Under the pieces are notes generated by a model, which saw only the letters and a program-made list of their open reading frames with translations, was not told the DNA's origin and did not search any database. Shown here piece by piece: positions 45,561 through 55,684 of a DNA stretch of 64,000 bases (position 1 is the first letter of the stretch; every line of letters begins with the position of its first letter). A program made the translations under genes and the position numbers. Origin of the DNA: Salvia splendens (taxonomy: Eukaryota; Streptophyta; Magnoliopsida; Lamiales; Lamiaceae); NCBI RefSeq assembly GCF_004379255.2, contig NC_056041.1, forward strand, positions 20,925,559-20,989,558, given 5' to 3'.

Positions 45561-46260
45561 TTAGAGGTGCAAATAGAAGTGTTCTAAAAAAGTAAAAGAT
45601 TAAGTTAATTTATATATACTTAATTTAGTAATGCTTTATTTTGCTCCTAAGTTATTGTTATTTTTTAAAAAATTTCAATGCAAATAATTATGTCTCGATT
45701 TTTGTGTTCTTAATAATCAAGTTTTTTTTAAGTGTGGTTTGTGTTATCTTTCATACCTAATAGTTACTTTGCTTAGTCAAACCTAAGCCATAACTGATGT
45801 AGGTTTTGTTAATATCAATTTTTTTTGCAATCGTCTGTTTTTTATGTTATCAACTTCGTTTTAATTCTTAAACAAGTAGTACTTGGATAATCATTGATCT
45901 GCAACAATTTATAGTATTACAAATTGTCAAATTGCGAATATTATTGGCATTGACTTTGTAGTTTGCAAGTCAATTTTAACCCATTTATATATAGCGGAAG
46001 ACTTGGGTTCACATCATTTGTTAGCCTCAATCAATCATGTTTCATTTCTTCTAATAAGTTTTTTTTCTTACCATCTATTTTTGCTTATATTTTTCGTTTT
46101 AGATTTCGTGATTTACACTCACAACATTCTTTAAATCGCCTTTATCATGATCAAATATATAAGGGGTGAAATGATAATAGTAGTTGCAATAATCAAATTA
46201 TGTGATTTAATTTTACTCTGGTATATTTAAAGTCGTCTACAAAAACAAAAATTAGTTCAA
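45561..46260. other. AT-rich spacer
   Basis: I see no supported gene or element in this stretch. Confidence 0.4.
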
Positions 46261-46272
46261 AGTTTGTGCACT

Positions 46273-47190
46273 CTTTATTTTTTATTTTGGTTTGCCCACA
46301 TAGGGGGTCGAAACGGGTACCCGCAGATACCCAAACCCGATTTTGCGGGTACCCGTACCCGAAAACTTCAATATTATACTACTCAATCCCGGCCCGTATA
46401 GTTATACGGGTAATCCGATACCCGCATCGGGTATCCCAAACCCGCAGACATAATTTGAATTGTGTATTATATTATTCAATGGTATTATGCTTTTAGTTTT
46501 CGCTTATCATCAATGCTAGTCATCTAATAAAATAATTTTATGTATATGTTTGTAATTCTAGAATGGATTTTGGGATTGTTGCTAGTTGCTACACTATGAT
46601 TTTAGATTTGTATTTTTTTTACTTTGTTGTATTTGCATAATTTCCAACTATTAACTATGCACAAATACGGTGATTTCTCATCTCTTAAATATAATATGCG
46701 TATGAAATATAATGCAAATCCAAATTTCAAACAAGCAAATATGATAGAAACATCTAGCATGTCTAAAATTAAATCACCATTCAAAAGTTTAATATAAACT
46801 GATTATATATAAACATGAAACTAATTAACTAAAATAAAATATTTTAAAACCCTAACCCTAAAAATAACAGGTATTATCGGGTTTAACAGGTATATCCGCG
46901 CGGGTAGCGGGTATACCCATACAGGCAAAAATTTAAAACAAACTACCCGATCCCGCCCCATTTCCCTTTGTCATCGGGTAGTGGGTACCCAATACCCGGC
47001 GGGTAGGGTAGCGGGTCGGGTTGAGGGTTTCCCGATACCCGCTACTCGTTTCGACACCCCTATGCCCACATGTGTTCTTGTGCGACCGGATTTACAGATT
47101 AAGGCTGAAAGTCTCTCAGCGGGTGGCGGGGACTGAACCCGTGATCTCAAGGTCACCACAGCTTCGCGCTGCCAGCTGCGCAACTTTGGT
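46273..47190 (-). mobile_element. Second-family tRNA-derived SINE, split by a hAT element
   Basis: AGTTTGTGCACT occurs at 46261-46272 and 47191-47202, a target duplication. Joining 46273-46300 with 47063-47190 gives a minus-strand SINE. It starts near ACCAAAGTTGCGCAGCTGGC (A-box-like), continues with GGGTTCAGTCCCCGCC (B-box-like) and ends in an A-rich tail (T-rich 46273-46290). It differs from the SINEs at 9365 and 37531, so it is another family. Confidence 0.75.
46301..47062. mobile_element. hAT-type element, 762 bp, CGGGTACCCG-rich
   Basis: A perfect 8 bp duplication TGCCCACA (46293-46300 and 47063-47070) borders TAGGGGGTCGAAACGGGTAC on the left and TAGGGGTGTCGAAACGAG on the right read inward. 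Both ends carry repeated GGGTACCCG, CGGGTA and TACCCG motifs; the middle is AT-rich and non-coding. It lies inside a SINE. Confidence 0.92.
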
Positions 47191-47202
47191 AGTTTGTGCA
47201 CT

Positions 47203-47640
47203 TTTTCGATATTATACGTGTAATACACAAATACTATATACGAGTGAAAATATGGAGTATATGCGCAAGAATCCAGATAGTGAAATGACAAATTTTGAAA
47301 TACTAATAAATTCAGTTACTTGAAAATGTTCCAAATGGAGCCTAGTGTTCAAATCCTCTCTTGCCAGCTACTCCTACATACCAAAAATCAGAAAAAGGCA
47401 CAAAACCAACTTATATATATACAATATATTTACATCCCAAATTAGAAAAAATCGAGTACAAACAAATAAAATCATATAGAAAATCTCAAATGATCATCCG
47501 AGTACAAACAAATCAATCATTGATTACCACAACAACACCAATCATAATTACTCTTAATTATAACTAACTAATCATAATACAAAACCCTAATCCTCACAAT
47601 CAAGAAGTATATGTAATTAATTATATATCCTCCCTTAATC
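47203..47640. other. Spacer and 3' region of the first VQ gene
   Basis: I see no other gene or element in this stretch. Confidence 0.4.
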
Positions 47641-47982
47641 CTAATCAAGCAAGTTGCAACCTTCCAAAAACTGAAAGTGATTAATCTCATCAAAACCACC
47701 CAAAAACTCATCTCCTCCTGAATTTCCACTCATCCAAAACCCTTCCTTGCTTGAAGGCAAAATTCTTGCATCCTTCTTTCGCAACCCTTTCGTTTTCTCG
47801 GGCTTCCCGGTGAGCCTCTGCACGAGCTCCCTGAAGTTTGCAGCGTCGGTCTTGATGATCTCCGGTGCAAATATGTGGATTATTCGGATCTTCTGCTTCG
47901 TCTTTGAAATCGTTCGTGAGTTTCGTTGCATGGCTAGGTTTGATGAGGCTGTTTTTGGGAAGTAGATTTGATCTTCTTTCAT
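47641..47982 (-). CDS. VQ-motif protein 1 (VQ17/VQ25-like), 113 residues
   Basis: An intronless gene, as usual for the VQ family. The VQ motif FRELVQRLTG is at residues 50-59, preceded by the conserved KIRIIHIFAPEIIKTDAAN. VQ proteins bind WRKY transcription factors or MAP-kinase substrates in the nucleus and tune defence and growth responses. The C-terminal half is short and acidic/aromatic (GGFDEINHFQFLEG). The ATG at 47980-47982 is preceded by a TATA box. It is closely related to the gene at 50750-51217, so the two are tandem duplicates. The VQ17/VQ25 link is based on recalled motif context and the fibrillin neighbour. Confidence 0.88.
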   Translation of the reverse strand: MKEDQIYFPKTASSNLAMQRNSRTISKTKQKIRIIHIFAPEIIKTDAANFRELVQRLTGKPEKTKGLRKKDARILPSSKEGFWMSGNSGGDEFLGGFDEINHFQFLEGCNLLD

Positions 47983-48045
47983 AGTAATGTTGTTTGTGAG
48001 ATTGGGAGAGGAGAGTTGATTTTTAAGAGGAGTTGGGATGTTTGT

Positions 48046-48052
48046 TTATATA
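48046..48052 (-). promoter_or_regulatory. TATA box of VQ gene 1
   Basis: TATATAA on the minus strand lies about 65 bp upstream of the ATG, a normal distance given a short leader. Confidence 0.6.
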
Positions 48053-48059
48053 AGTGGGA

Positions 48060-49444
48060 AATGTAGAAGTTTGTTTATTGAATAATTAATGGACAACATT
48101 GGTAGAACATTAAAATAAGAGGAAAAAAACAGCTAAGAAGTATACATGAGGCAAAAATTGGATGAACCTTGCTATGACATATGAGTGAGAGATGTAATAA
48201 AATAAAGTGGTCCTTTTTTCATAGAAATCTAATAGGGAAGATAAATAAGATAAAAAGCGATAAAAATTTGAATCAGGTGAAGTGAAGATAGAAGACTTAT
48301 CCACTCTAGCTCTAATAAACATACCATTATATTCTATGTAAATCAAGAGTTTTGCACTTGAAATGATGAAATGAGGGGTTTAGAAAGGGTTAATTACCAA
48401 CTTTTACATAGTTTGAAAATTTTTACTCAATTTTTAAAAGGTTGCAAGAATAATATAACACCCTCAAATTTTCTGCTTAGCATCCATATAGTTTCGAAGC
48501 ATGCGTAATTAATTAGAGCCAATGCTGTCTCAATTTGATTGTCTCTAATGAAGTATTTTTTATCAATTAGCATTGCGCTCGACATGTCATAATTATTTTT
48601 TTGGTGTTCTAAGATTGTGTTGAAATTCAATGATTAGTGAAAATTTGTGAATTATTGAAATTAATCCTAGATAAAATTTAAAAAAGGATTTAGTTAATTT
48701 ACCACTAGATTTGATTAATTAAACAGCCCTTTAGTCATATGTAGTTGCCAACTTGTCCAAATAAAATATTTCTATGATTGTTGTCATTAGTCGTGTTTAG
48801 TTGGTATCCTCTCTTGGTGTCTAAATCATTTTCTTGATTGAGGGAAGATATATTTTATTGTAAAGTTTCAAAATTTATGCATATTCGATATGGAGTCTAT
48901 ATATATACACGATATTTTTCATTTTCACCAAAATTAGGCAAAGAGTCGTTTTGAACTAATTTATGATCCGAAAACAATGAAAGTTACTATTTATAAATGG
49001 TTTGAAAATCCTAGGAACTCAAAAAAAATGAAATTTTAAAAAAAGCTCAAAAAATTATTAAAATGATGATTTCTTCCTTTCAATGATGTTATGGCCAAAA
49101 TTCATCGTATGTCTGGGCAAAGGCGATGAGTTTGACTCGCCAGTCCATTTCGCAGGCTCAATCGAATTTCAAGTCATTTCGACACAGTTGACGTTTCCGA
49201 AGTCGGCGTCCAATTAATGGAGTGCGTCAATTTCTTACTCATATATCCCTTTCATTGCGACTTTTTAGATGCACGCACGTTCCCTCCCTTTTCTCTCTAG
49301 AAAAAGATTAGCCTAGGAAACTTCATGACTTTAAGATAGTTATGCGTTATTTTTTAAGGATCTCAGCTGATTCTGATTGCATTTATAAGCATGCACATTT
49401 TTATACTATAAATATGTGTACATCTTTTTTGTTTTAAAATAATA
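48060..49444. other. Intergenic sequence between the two VQ genes
   Basis: I see no supported gene in this stretch. Confidence 0.45.
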
Positions 49445-49665
49445 CTCCCTTCGTCCCACAAGAATATGCACTCTTTCCTTTTTAGTCCGTCCAACAAAAA
49501 TATGCACTTTCTAATTTTAGAAATCTTTTCTCTCTAATGAGGTGAGACTCATTCTCCACTAACAATACTTTAATTATTTTTTCTCTCTACCTCTCTCTTA
49601 CTTTACCAATTTTACGTTAAAACTCGTGTCGAATCCAAAGTGCATATTCTTTGGGGACGAGGGAG
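49445..49665. mobile_element. Stowaway MITE, 221 bp
   Basis: CTCCCTTCGTCCCACAAGAA on the left and ..TTCTTTGGGGACGAGGGAG on the right, with TA on both sides. Confidence 0.88.
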
Positions 49666-49709
49666 TATAATACATCCGTCCATAAAAACTAGATCAGTTT
49701 TAAATACTA

Positions 49710-49931
49710 CTCCCTCCGTCCCCAAAGAGTATGAACTTTGGGTTCGACACAGGTTTTAATGCATTAGTGGTAAAGTAAGAGAGAGATAGATAGATAAAGT
49801 TTTTTAAGTATTGTTAGTCGAGAATAAGTCCCACCTCATTAGAGAGAAGAAAATTTCTAAAATTGAAAGTTCATACTCTTTAAGGACGGACGAAAAAAGA
49901 AATAGTGCATGCTCTTTAAAGGCGGATGGAG
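49710..49931. mobile_element. Stowaway MITE, 222 bp, nested in an older MITE
   Basis: CTCCCTCCGTCCCCAAAGAG on the left and ..CTCTTTAAAGGCGGATGGAG on the right, TA on both sides. It is the same subfamily as 49445-49665 but inverted. CATCCGTCCATAAAAACTAG before it (about 49673) and CTATTTTTGGTGGAGATC after it (about 50039) look like the two ends of an older MITE that it entered. Confidence 0.85.
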
Positions 49932-50049
49932 TACTAATAATGTGAGTCATACAATCCATTATCACTATTTTTCTCTAATTTTTTCATCTCTTTTACTTTA
50001 TTAATTATATTTTAAAATTCTATCCTATACAACTATGTCTATTTTTGGT

Positions 50050-50749
50050 GGAGATCGATATCTTTCCACGTAAGGGAGATTTCAATTTTGCATGCCCATC
50101 ATGAAACCATCACATCATCCCAATTCAATTTCCGATTCAACAAATGGAATGACGTTTATAATGAAATAAAAGTATTTTTATGCATATGGATGTGGCATTT
50201 TCTCATTTGGCCTTTGTTCATTGTGAGAAACTCTTATTAGATCTTTTTATTTAGCCGACCGATACAAATTAATGAACTAGACGGCCCATCTTTAGTGAAA
50301 ACTAAACCAATTTGTTATTTATTCAATTACTATTTGTTTTATGAATCAATTATGCCTTCTTTTAAAACTCTGTTTAGCTTTAGTGGTTCTGGGTTATGGC
50401 TATGGAGATGGCTGTGAAGTTGAAATCAATTTCTTTTAGGTTGTGAGTAGTATCTTATTACTTACACATATGCCAAATAGAAGGTATATAATATGTTCTT
50501 TTAAAATGTGGAATAATTGATAATTTTCAACAAAAAAATGTGTAACAATTAATTGTAACATGGAGTACATGTCTTGGGGACAATTGAAATTCAAAATTGG
50601 ACATACAAGAGACAAGAAATTTGAGATAATAAATTCAGTTTTTCCTAATAACATTAACAACATAAAACAAATCCCTTCAATCCATAATAACAAGGCTAAA
50701 ATCAGAATTAGTTACATCCTCAATCCAACTCAACTAATTAACTAATCAA
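50050..50749. other. Spacer and 3' region of VQ gene 2
   Basis: I see no supported gene in this stretch. Confidence 0.4.
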
Positions 50750-51217
50750 TCAAGCAAGTTGAGAGAGGCCATTGGCATCCATGCAGTGAGATGTTGTACC
50801 TTCCAAAAAAGGAAAGTGGTTGATTTCTTGCATGAAGCCATCAAAGTCTGCAAAACCACCCAAGAATCCACCTCCTGAATTAGCACTGCTCCAAATCTCC
50901 TCTTCTCCTTTGATTCTCTCCCTTAAGCTAGCATGGAATCCTGCCCTCATACTCATTTTCTTGCTTGAAGGAAAGATTCTTGCCACTTTCTTTCTTGCTT
51001 TCGTCTTTTTCGTGCTCAGGTCAGCCTCGGTGGGCTTGCCGGTGAGCCTTTGGACGAGCTCCCGGAAATTTGTTGCGTCGGTTTTGATGATTTCCGGTGC
51101 GAAAATGTGGATGATTCTAATTTTGGGCTTGATTTTGGATATAGTTTGGGAGTTTTTGTGCATTGATAGAGGAGGTGTTGAAGGTGTGTTTGGGCAGAAA
51201 GTAATGTGGTTTTCCAT
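50750..51217 (-). CDS. VQ-motif protein 2 (VQ17/VQ25-like), 155 residues
   Basis: An intronless gene. The VQ motif FRELVQRLTG is at residues 51-60 in the same context as VQ gene 1 (KIRIIHIFAPEIIKTDATN). It is longer downstream, with a basic stretch (STKKTKARKKVARIF) that may be a nuclear localisation signal, then a Gly/Phe-rich acidic tail (GGFLGGFADFDGF). Both proteins end with an INHFxFLEG phrase, confirming duplication. TATATATA at about 51253-51260 is a likely TATA box. No damage is seen. Confidence 0.88.
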   Translation of the reverse strand: MENHITFCPNTPSTPPLSMHKNSQTISKIKPKIRIIHIFAPEIIKTDATNFRELVQRLTGKPTEADLSTKKTKARKKVARIFPSSKKMSMRAGFHASLRERIKGEEEIWSSANSGGGFLGGFADFDGFMQEINHFPFLEGTTSHCMDANGLSQLA

Positions 51218-51260
51218 TGTATAAGAAATTATTTTTTCTTACACAATTAATGTATATATA

Positions 51261-52595
51261 GGTAGCATAGGCAAGAATTTGATGAGTGTTAGTGTGTGTG
51301 AATAAAGTATAGGAAGTAAAACAGAATGGTCCCCCATATCACAATCATATATTCTATGCATCCATGCATAGAAAAAAGCAAATCAACAAGGGGGTTTTGT
51401 ACTTGAATAAGACAAAATGGCTACTCAATTAGACATATATTGTGACAAATTAAACAAGGGGTCTCTATATGTATTCAATTATGATTAAATTCAGGTTTAG
51501 CCCTTTTCTGGTAAAACATGCACATAGATGCTAACTTGCTCAGTTTATATTTTTTACTAATTAGGAATCTAGGCGTTATCTTGAAATTTTTTATAAAAAA
51601 AAGATTAAAAAAAACTACTATGAGAAACTCATGATTTGGTTTATACAAATGCATTATTTCATTCATTAATGGCTGATGTCTAATCTTTTGTAATGTTTGT
51701 GTGTGTTTCTATTATACATTCTTTAGTGAAAAATCCAAGCCGGACTTGTTGAACCATCATCCATCAATTAATTAATTATGAATTAGTACGTTTTTCTTCT
51801 AATTCGGCTTTTGCACTTGTAAGTACAGATCTCAAGTATTAAGATATACATAGTTTATTTAATTTTGCCGACCATTGCAAATTAACGTAGTTGATTTAAC
51901 GTTGTACTTGTTGTGATATTAGTAGTAAATAACAATCTGAGTTTCTATCGAATGAAACACTTTTTCTTAAGTTGGATGACAATAGTTGAGTAATTTCTAA
52001 TTTGGATATGAACTCACTCAAACTCAATAAAGTGGCCAAAAATTGCTTTTTTTATATATGAATTAGAATTCAATTAGAATTCATGTTATAGCCTAATACA
52101 AATTTTAGTACAAAAGAGAGCATAGCATCTATATGTATTCTAGGCGGCCAAAGATTCTGAAATTTGAAATAATTAGGATCTAAATGGAGAGAATGAGAGC
52201 CGTTGGATGAAGTGCACGTTGGTGTCAGAAGATCTGCGTCATTTCGAACGCGAAGCTCGTGTGCCGGCTGGGCTGGCCCACATTGGACCATTTCAACGCG
52301 CCATTTCTTAGCGCAGATTAAGCTGGATTCTGCCGCTTTCTGCTAACGTGCACCATTTCTTCTGTTTATTTTTTTTCATTGCAGCTAACCGATTTTACTA
52401 TTTCACACTATTCCTTTCTCTCTTCTATTCTATGTTTCTTCCTTTTTTCTAGAGGAAAAATTTGCAGTTATTAGTTGGAAATGGTGCTTCCATCTAATTA
52501 TGTGATAACCCACTAATCGAATTAAAAAAAATCTTTTATTCTGACTAGTGTAAGTTAAGAGGCATTCTACTTTTTTTTAAATAAGGATAGACTGT
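51261..52595. other. Intergenic sequence
   Basis: No supported gene. A moderately GC-richer patch at 52190-52330 (GAACGCGAAGCTCGTG, GGCTGGGCTGGCCC) has no recognisable coding frame. Confidence 0.4.
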
Positions 52596-53022
52596 CAAAT
52601 AAATCACGAAGAATAGTCAAATTTTATCATGCTTGTCAAATAAATCATGAAGAATAGTCAAATTTTATCATGTTTCATGGAGTACTACCTTCATACCATA
52701 AAAATATATATATTTTTGATTGGGTGTGAATTTTAATGCACAATTGGTAAAGTAAGAGATATAGAAAGAAAGAAAGAAAAAGTGTTTTAAAAAATCTTTC
52801 TTTAAATAATTGGTCTATTTTTAAGGGATGAGACAAGTACTAAGGAGAGACAATTGCCCCTTAACCTCTCCAAGTAGATCTGCCCTTGATCATGAATTTT
52901 AATGGAAAATTGACGTATGAAATAATCGTGAAATTCTGAAACTTGTTGATTTATTATTCCAAATTTAAAAAGGATGGGACAAACTAAAATTGGACTATTT
53001 TTCATGCTTTATTCGACAATTT
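52596..53022. mobile_element. Foldback element, family F copy 2
   Basis: TGTCAAATAAATCACGAAG on the left and, read inward, TTGTCGAATAAAGCATGAAA on the right. The right arm shares TTCTGAAACTTG.., ATTCCAAATTTAAAAAGGAT and GGGACAAACTAAAATTGGAC with the element at 25690-26240. The left arm has a tandem duplication of about 38 bp (TGTCAAATAAATCA(C/T)GAAG.. twice, 52598-52672). The centre (52680-52830) appears to be a diverged Stowaway-like insertion. Confidence 0.65.
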
Positions 53023-53312
53023 ATCATTTAACAACGAAGCATTAACGTAATTCACATATCAATAATACTATCAACAATAAGCTACTTCATTCTTTTATAG
53101 GTTTCGAGCCTACTAAATTTCAAAGTGGGACGAATCTTGATTTGATAGGAAACAAAATTATCCAAGGATTTGAAAATAGATTTAGGTGTATCAAAATAAA
53201 AATACACGCTCTTGTCTTAGTTTGGTTGGTGAAAATGTGGCCATGTATTTGTACGGGGGTAGCAGATAAAGGTGGGTATGATTTCTAAAAAAATCTATAC
53301 ATATATATATAT

Positions 53313-54122
53313 GAGTAGTGCTAAATGGCCATATGGCCAGCCATAAAAATAAAAAAAATAATAAAAGATAGTGTATTTAATGCCATTTCATTGAAATCAA
53401 TACTTCTAAAAAGTATCAATTTTATTTGTACAATTGTACCCTTAGTTATAAATATAAATATGAAGATACTAGAATTTATTCAATTGGATCATTAGTTAAC
53501 TCATGTTGCATGAAATTTATATAAATAAAAATTAATATTTATTAAGGTTACATGATAATTAATTTAATTCTTTCTTATATTTATAATACCAACGCATCGT
53601 GGTAATACTTTTATTTTTCACATTTACTTAAAATACTCTAAATGTTTGTATATTTACAAATAAGTAAAATTGAGCTTTGATCAATATACTTATTTATATT
53701 AATAATCATGGGTTAATATTATAAATGATCACTAAACTAGAGAGCAAGTATCAAATTAGTTCCAAATAAATTTATTTCATAACGAATACAAAACTTTATT
53801 GATTCCAACTTGGTATAATAGGAAAACATTTTTAAAAGGACAAAATTTTAATCTTAAATTAAAAAATAGTGTAAAAATAAATTATTGAAAACATAAAATT
53901 AAAAAAATGAATGAATCTAATAAAAGAAATACGTATAAAAGTGTAAAATTTGGATTAGAGAAATGAAATAAAAAACAACTAGAATTAAGTAAAAGGGTAA
54001 TAGTGTAAAATTATTTGAGCAGTAAATGACTTATTTGAAACATTAATAGTCATACTATCTAAATTTATTAAAATGTCATTTTATGGCCAGCCATAATGTG
54101 GCTACATAGCATTTCCCTATTC
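53313..54122. mobile_element. TIR element inserted in a TA tract, ~810 bp
   Basis: GAGTAGTGCTAAATGGCCAT.. with GGCCAGCCATAAAA on the left; read inward, GAATAGGGAAATGCTATG.. with GGCTGGCCATAAAA on the right. TATATATATA lies on both outer sides. The interior is AT-rich and non-coding. It resembles the (TA)n-flanked elements at 917-6823 in target choice but not in sequence. Confidence 0.75.
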
Positions 54123-54521
54123 TATATATATATATACGCTCCTTCTCTTGGTAACATAATTCAGGAACAAATTCCGTTAAAAAACAAAGCTCGGTAACTA
54201 GTGAACAAAAATATGAGCTAGAGTTTAATAAAGATTAGTACTGCTATTACACAAATCATACTATAATTATTAATTTAAAAAAAAAACTTTGCTTTGACAA
54301 GTCGAAGTTCGGACTTGAAAACACAAATAGTTCTTACACGGTCTTATTCCCATCCAACAGGAACCAAGACTTGTTAGAACACCACAGTTCTAACTGAGCC
54401 TTCCTCACTTAGACAAGCAACCAACATAACCTAGACTTTAGCCAAATAAAGCAAAGCAGATTCTCCTACAACAAACACTGCCCCAGAAACTGCATTTCCT
54501 ACATTAACAGTCCCCACACCT

Positions 54522-55673
54522 CTAAAGCTTGTTATTGTACCAGAACACACCTTTGTTCTCTTCACCTTCATCGGGCTCGACATAGATGCATTCCTTCACC
54601 TCTCTAAACATGGCCTTGAAAACCAGAGTCTCGTCCAACTGGTAGTACTTTCCCAGGATTGGCTTGATAGCCTTTGTTGCCTCCATTGCATGGTAGTGCG
54701 GCATTGTCGAGAACAGATGGTGTGCGACGTGGGTATCGGTTATGTTATGGAAGATGGTGTTGAGAATGCCATAATCTCTGTCGACTGTGGCCAGGGCGCC
54801 ACGCAGCCAATCCCACTCTGATGAGTCGTAGTGGGGGAGGGCTGGGTGGGTGTGCTGCAAGAACGTGATCAAGACAAGGAACCCATTGACCACGAGCAGT
54901 GGGCCACCGTAGACATACAGAACCCACGCAAGCCCTTTAGCTACAGACATACGGTACAGCATATAGGTGACAGCAAGTATGCCTGCATCAGAGATGAATA
55001 TCTGTGCGCGCTCCCGATCAGAGTAGATCGGGCTGTTTGGGTCAAAGTGGCATGCAAAGCGGTCGTAAGGCCTCCCGGAGACGTTGAACATAAGGTATAG
55101 AGGCCAGCCTAAAGTGAGCTGGATGATGAGGATGATGACTCGGCCAGGTGGGTTGTTCATGTACTTGGCAGTCCAGCTGACCCCTGACTTGACCTTGGGG
55201 ACAAACACCTCGTCCCGCTCAAGTGAGCCGGTGTTTGAGTGGTGGCGGCGGTGGCTGTATTTCCAAGAGAAGTACGGCACGAGGAGAAATGAGTGCAGGA
55301 TTAGACCAACGGTGTCATCTAGCCATTGGTAATCACTGAAGGCATGGTGGCCACATTCATGGGCAAGGACCCAAACACCGGTTAGGATACAACCTTGGCA
55401 TATCCCATAAAGAGTCCAGGCTAGGTAGGAGAGAGGCTGGGGGAGCTGATGGATGTAGTTAGTGGCGACATAGTAAAACAGAGAGGCAATGATAAGGTCA
55501 TACACGACGTAGGAAAATGAACGAGGAATAGATCGCTTGAAACAATGGGGTGGAATAGCTTTCTTGATCTCGCCAAGTGTAAATGGAGGCTTTGCGTGCG
55601 GAACTCGTTGGACGACGTCAGACTTTGCCTTCTTATCGGCAGGGGGTACAGACATACGCCCTCCAGCACCCAT
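54522..55673 (-). CDS. FAD2: Delta-12 oleate desaturase (microsomal omega-6)
   Basis: The enzyme converts oleate to linoleate on phosphatidylcholine in the ER, using electrons from cytochrome b5. The coding region is a single exon of 383 residues, the family's usual length. The three histidine boxes that bind the di-iron centre are HECGHH (105-110), HRRHH (141-145) and HVAHH (315-319). Hydrophobic segments lie around 55-75, 83-105, 178-200 and 225-270. The C-terminus YNNKL is the aromatic ER-retrieval signal typical of FAD2. The start [11 protein letters not shown] is the conserved FAD2 N-terminus. No Cys/His substitutions of the hydroxylase or acetylenase variants stand out; it looks like an ordinary desaturase and intact. 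Confidence 0.98.
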   Translation of the reverse strand: MGAGGRMSVPPADKKAKSDVVQRVPHAKPPFTLGEIKKAIPPHCFKRSIPRSFSYVVYDLIIASLFYYVATNYIHQLPQPLSYLAWTLYGICQGCILTGVWVLAHECGHHAFSDYQWLDDTVGLILHSFLLVPYFSWKYSHRRHHSNTGSLERDEVFVPKVKSGVSWTAKYMNNPPGRVIILIIQLTLGWPLYLMFNVSGRPYDRFACHFDPNSPIYSDRERAQIFISDAGILAVTYMLYRMSVAKGLAWVLYVYGGPLLVVNGFLVLITFLQHTHPALPHYDSSEWDWLRGALATVDRDYGILNTIFHNITDTHVAHHLFSTMPHYHAMEATKAIKPILGKYYQLDETLVFKAMFREVKECIYVEPDEGEENKGVFWYNNKL

Positions 55674-55684
55674 TGTTCAGCGAC

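Noticed and set aside
46971..47323. Frames around the GGGTACCCG region
   Set aside because: They cross the boundary between a hAT end and a SINE, so they are artefacts of the nested insertions.
54745..55332. Additional frames on both strands of FAD2
   Set aside because: They are shadows of the FAD2 coding exon.
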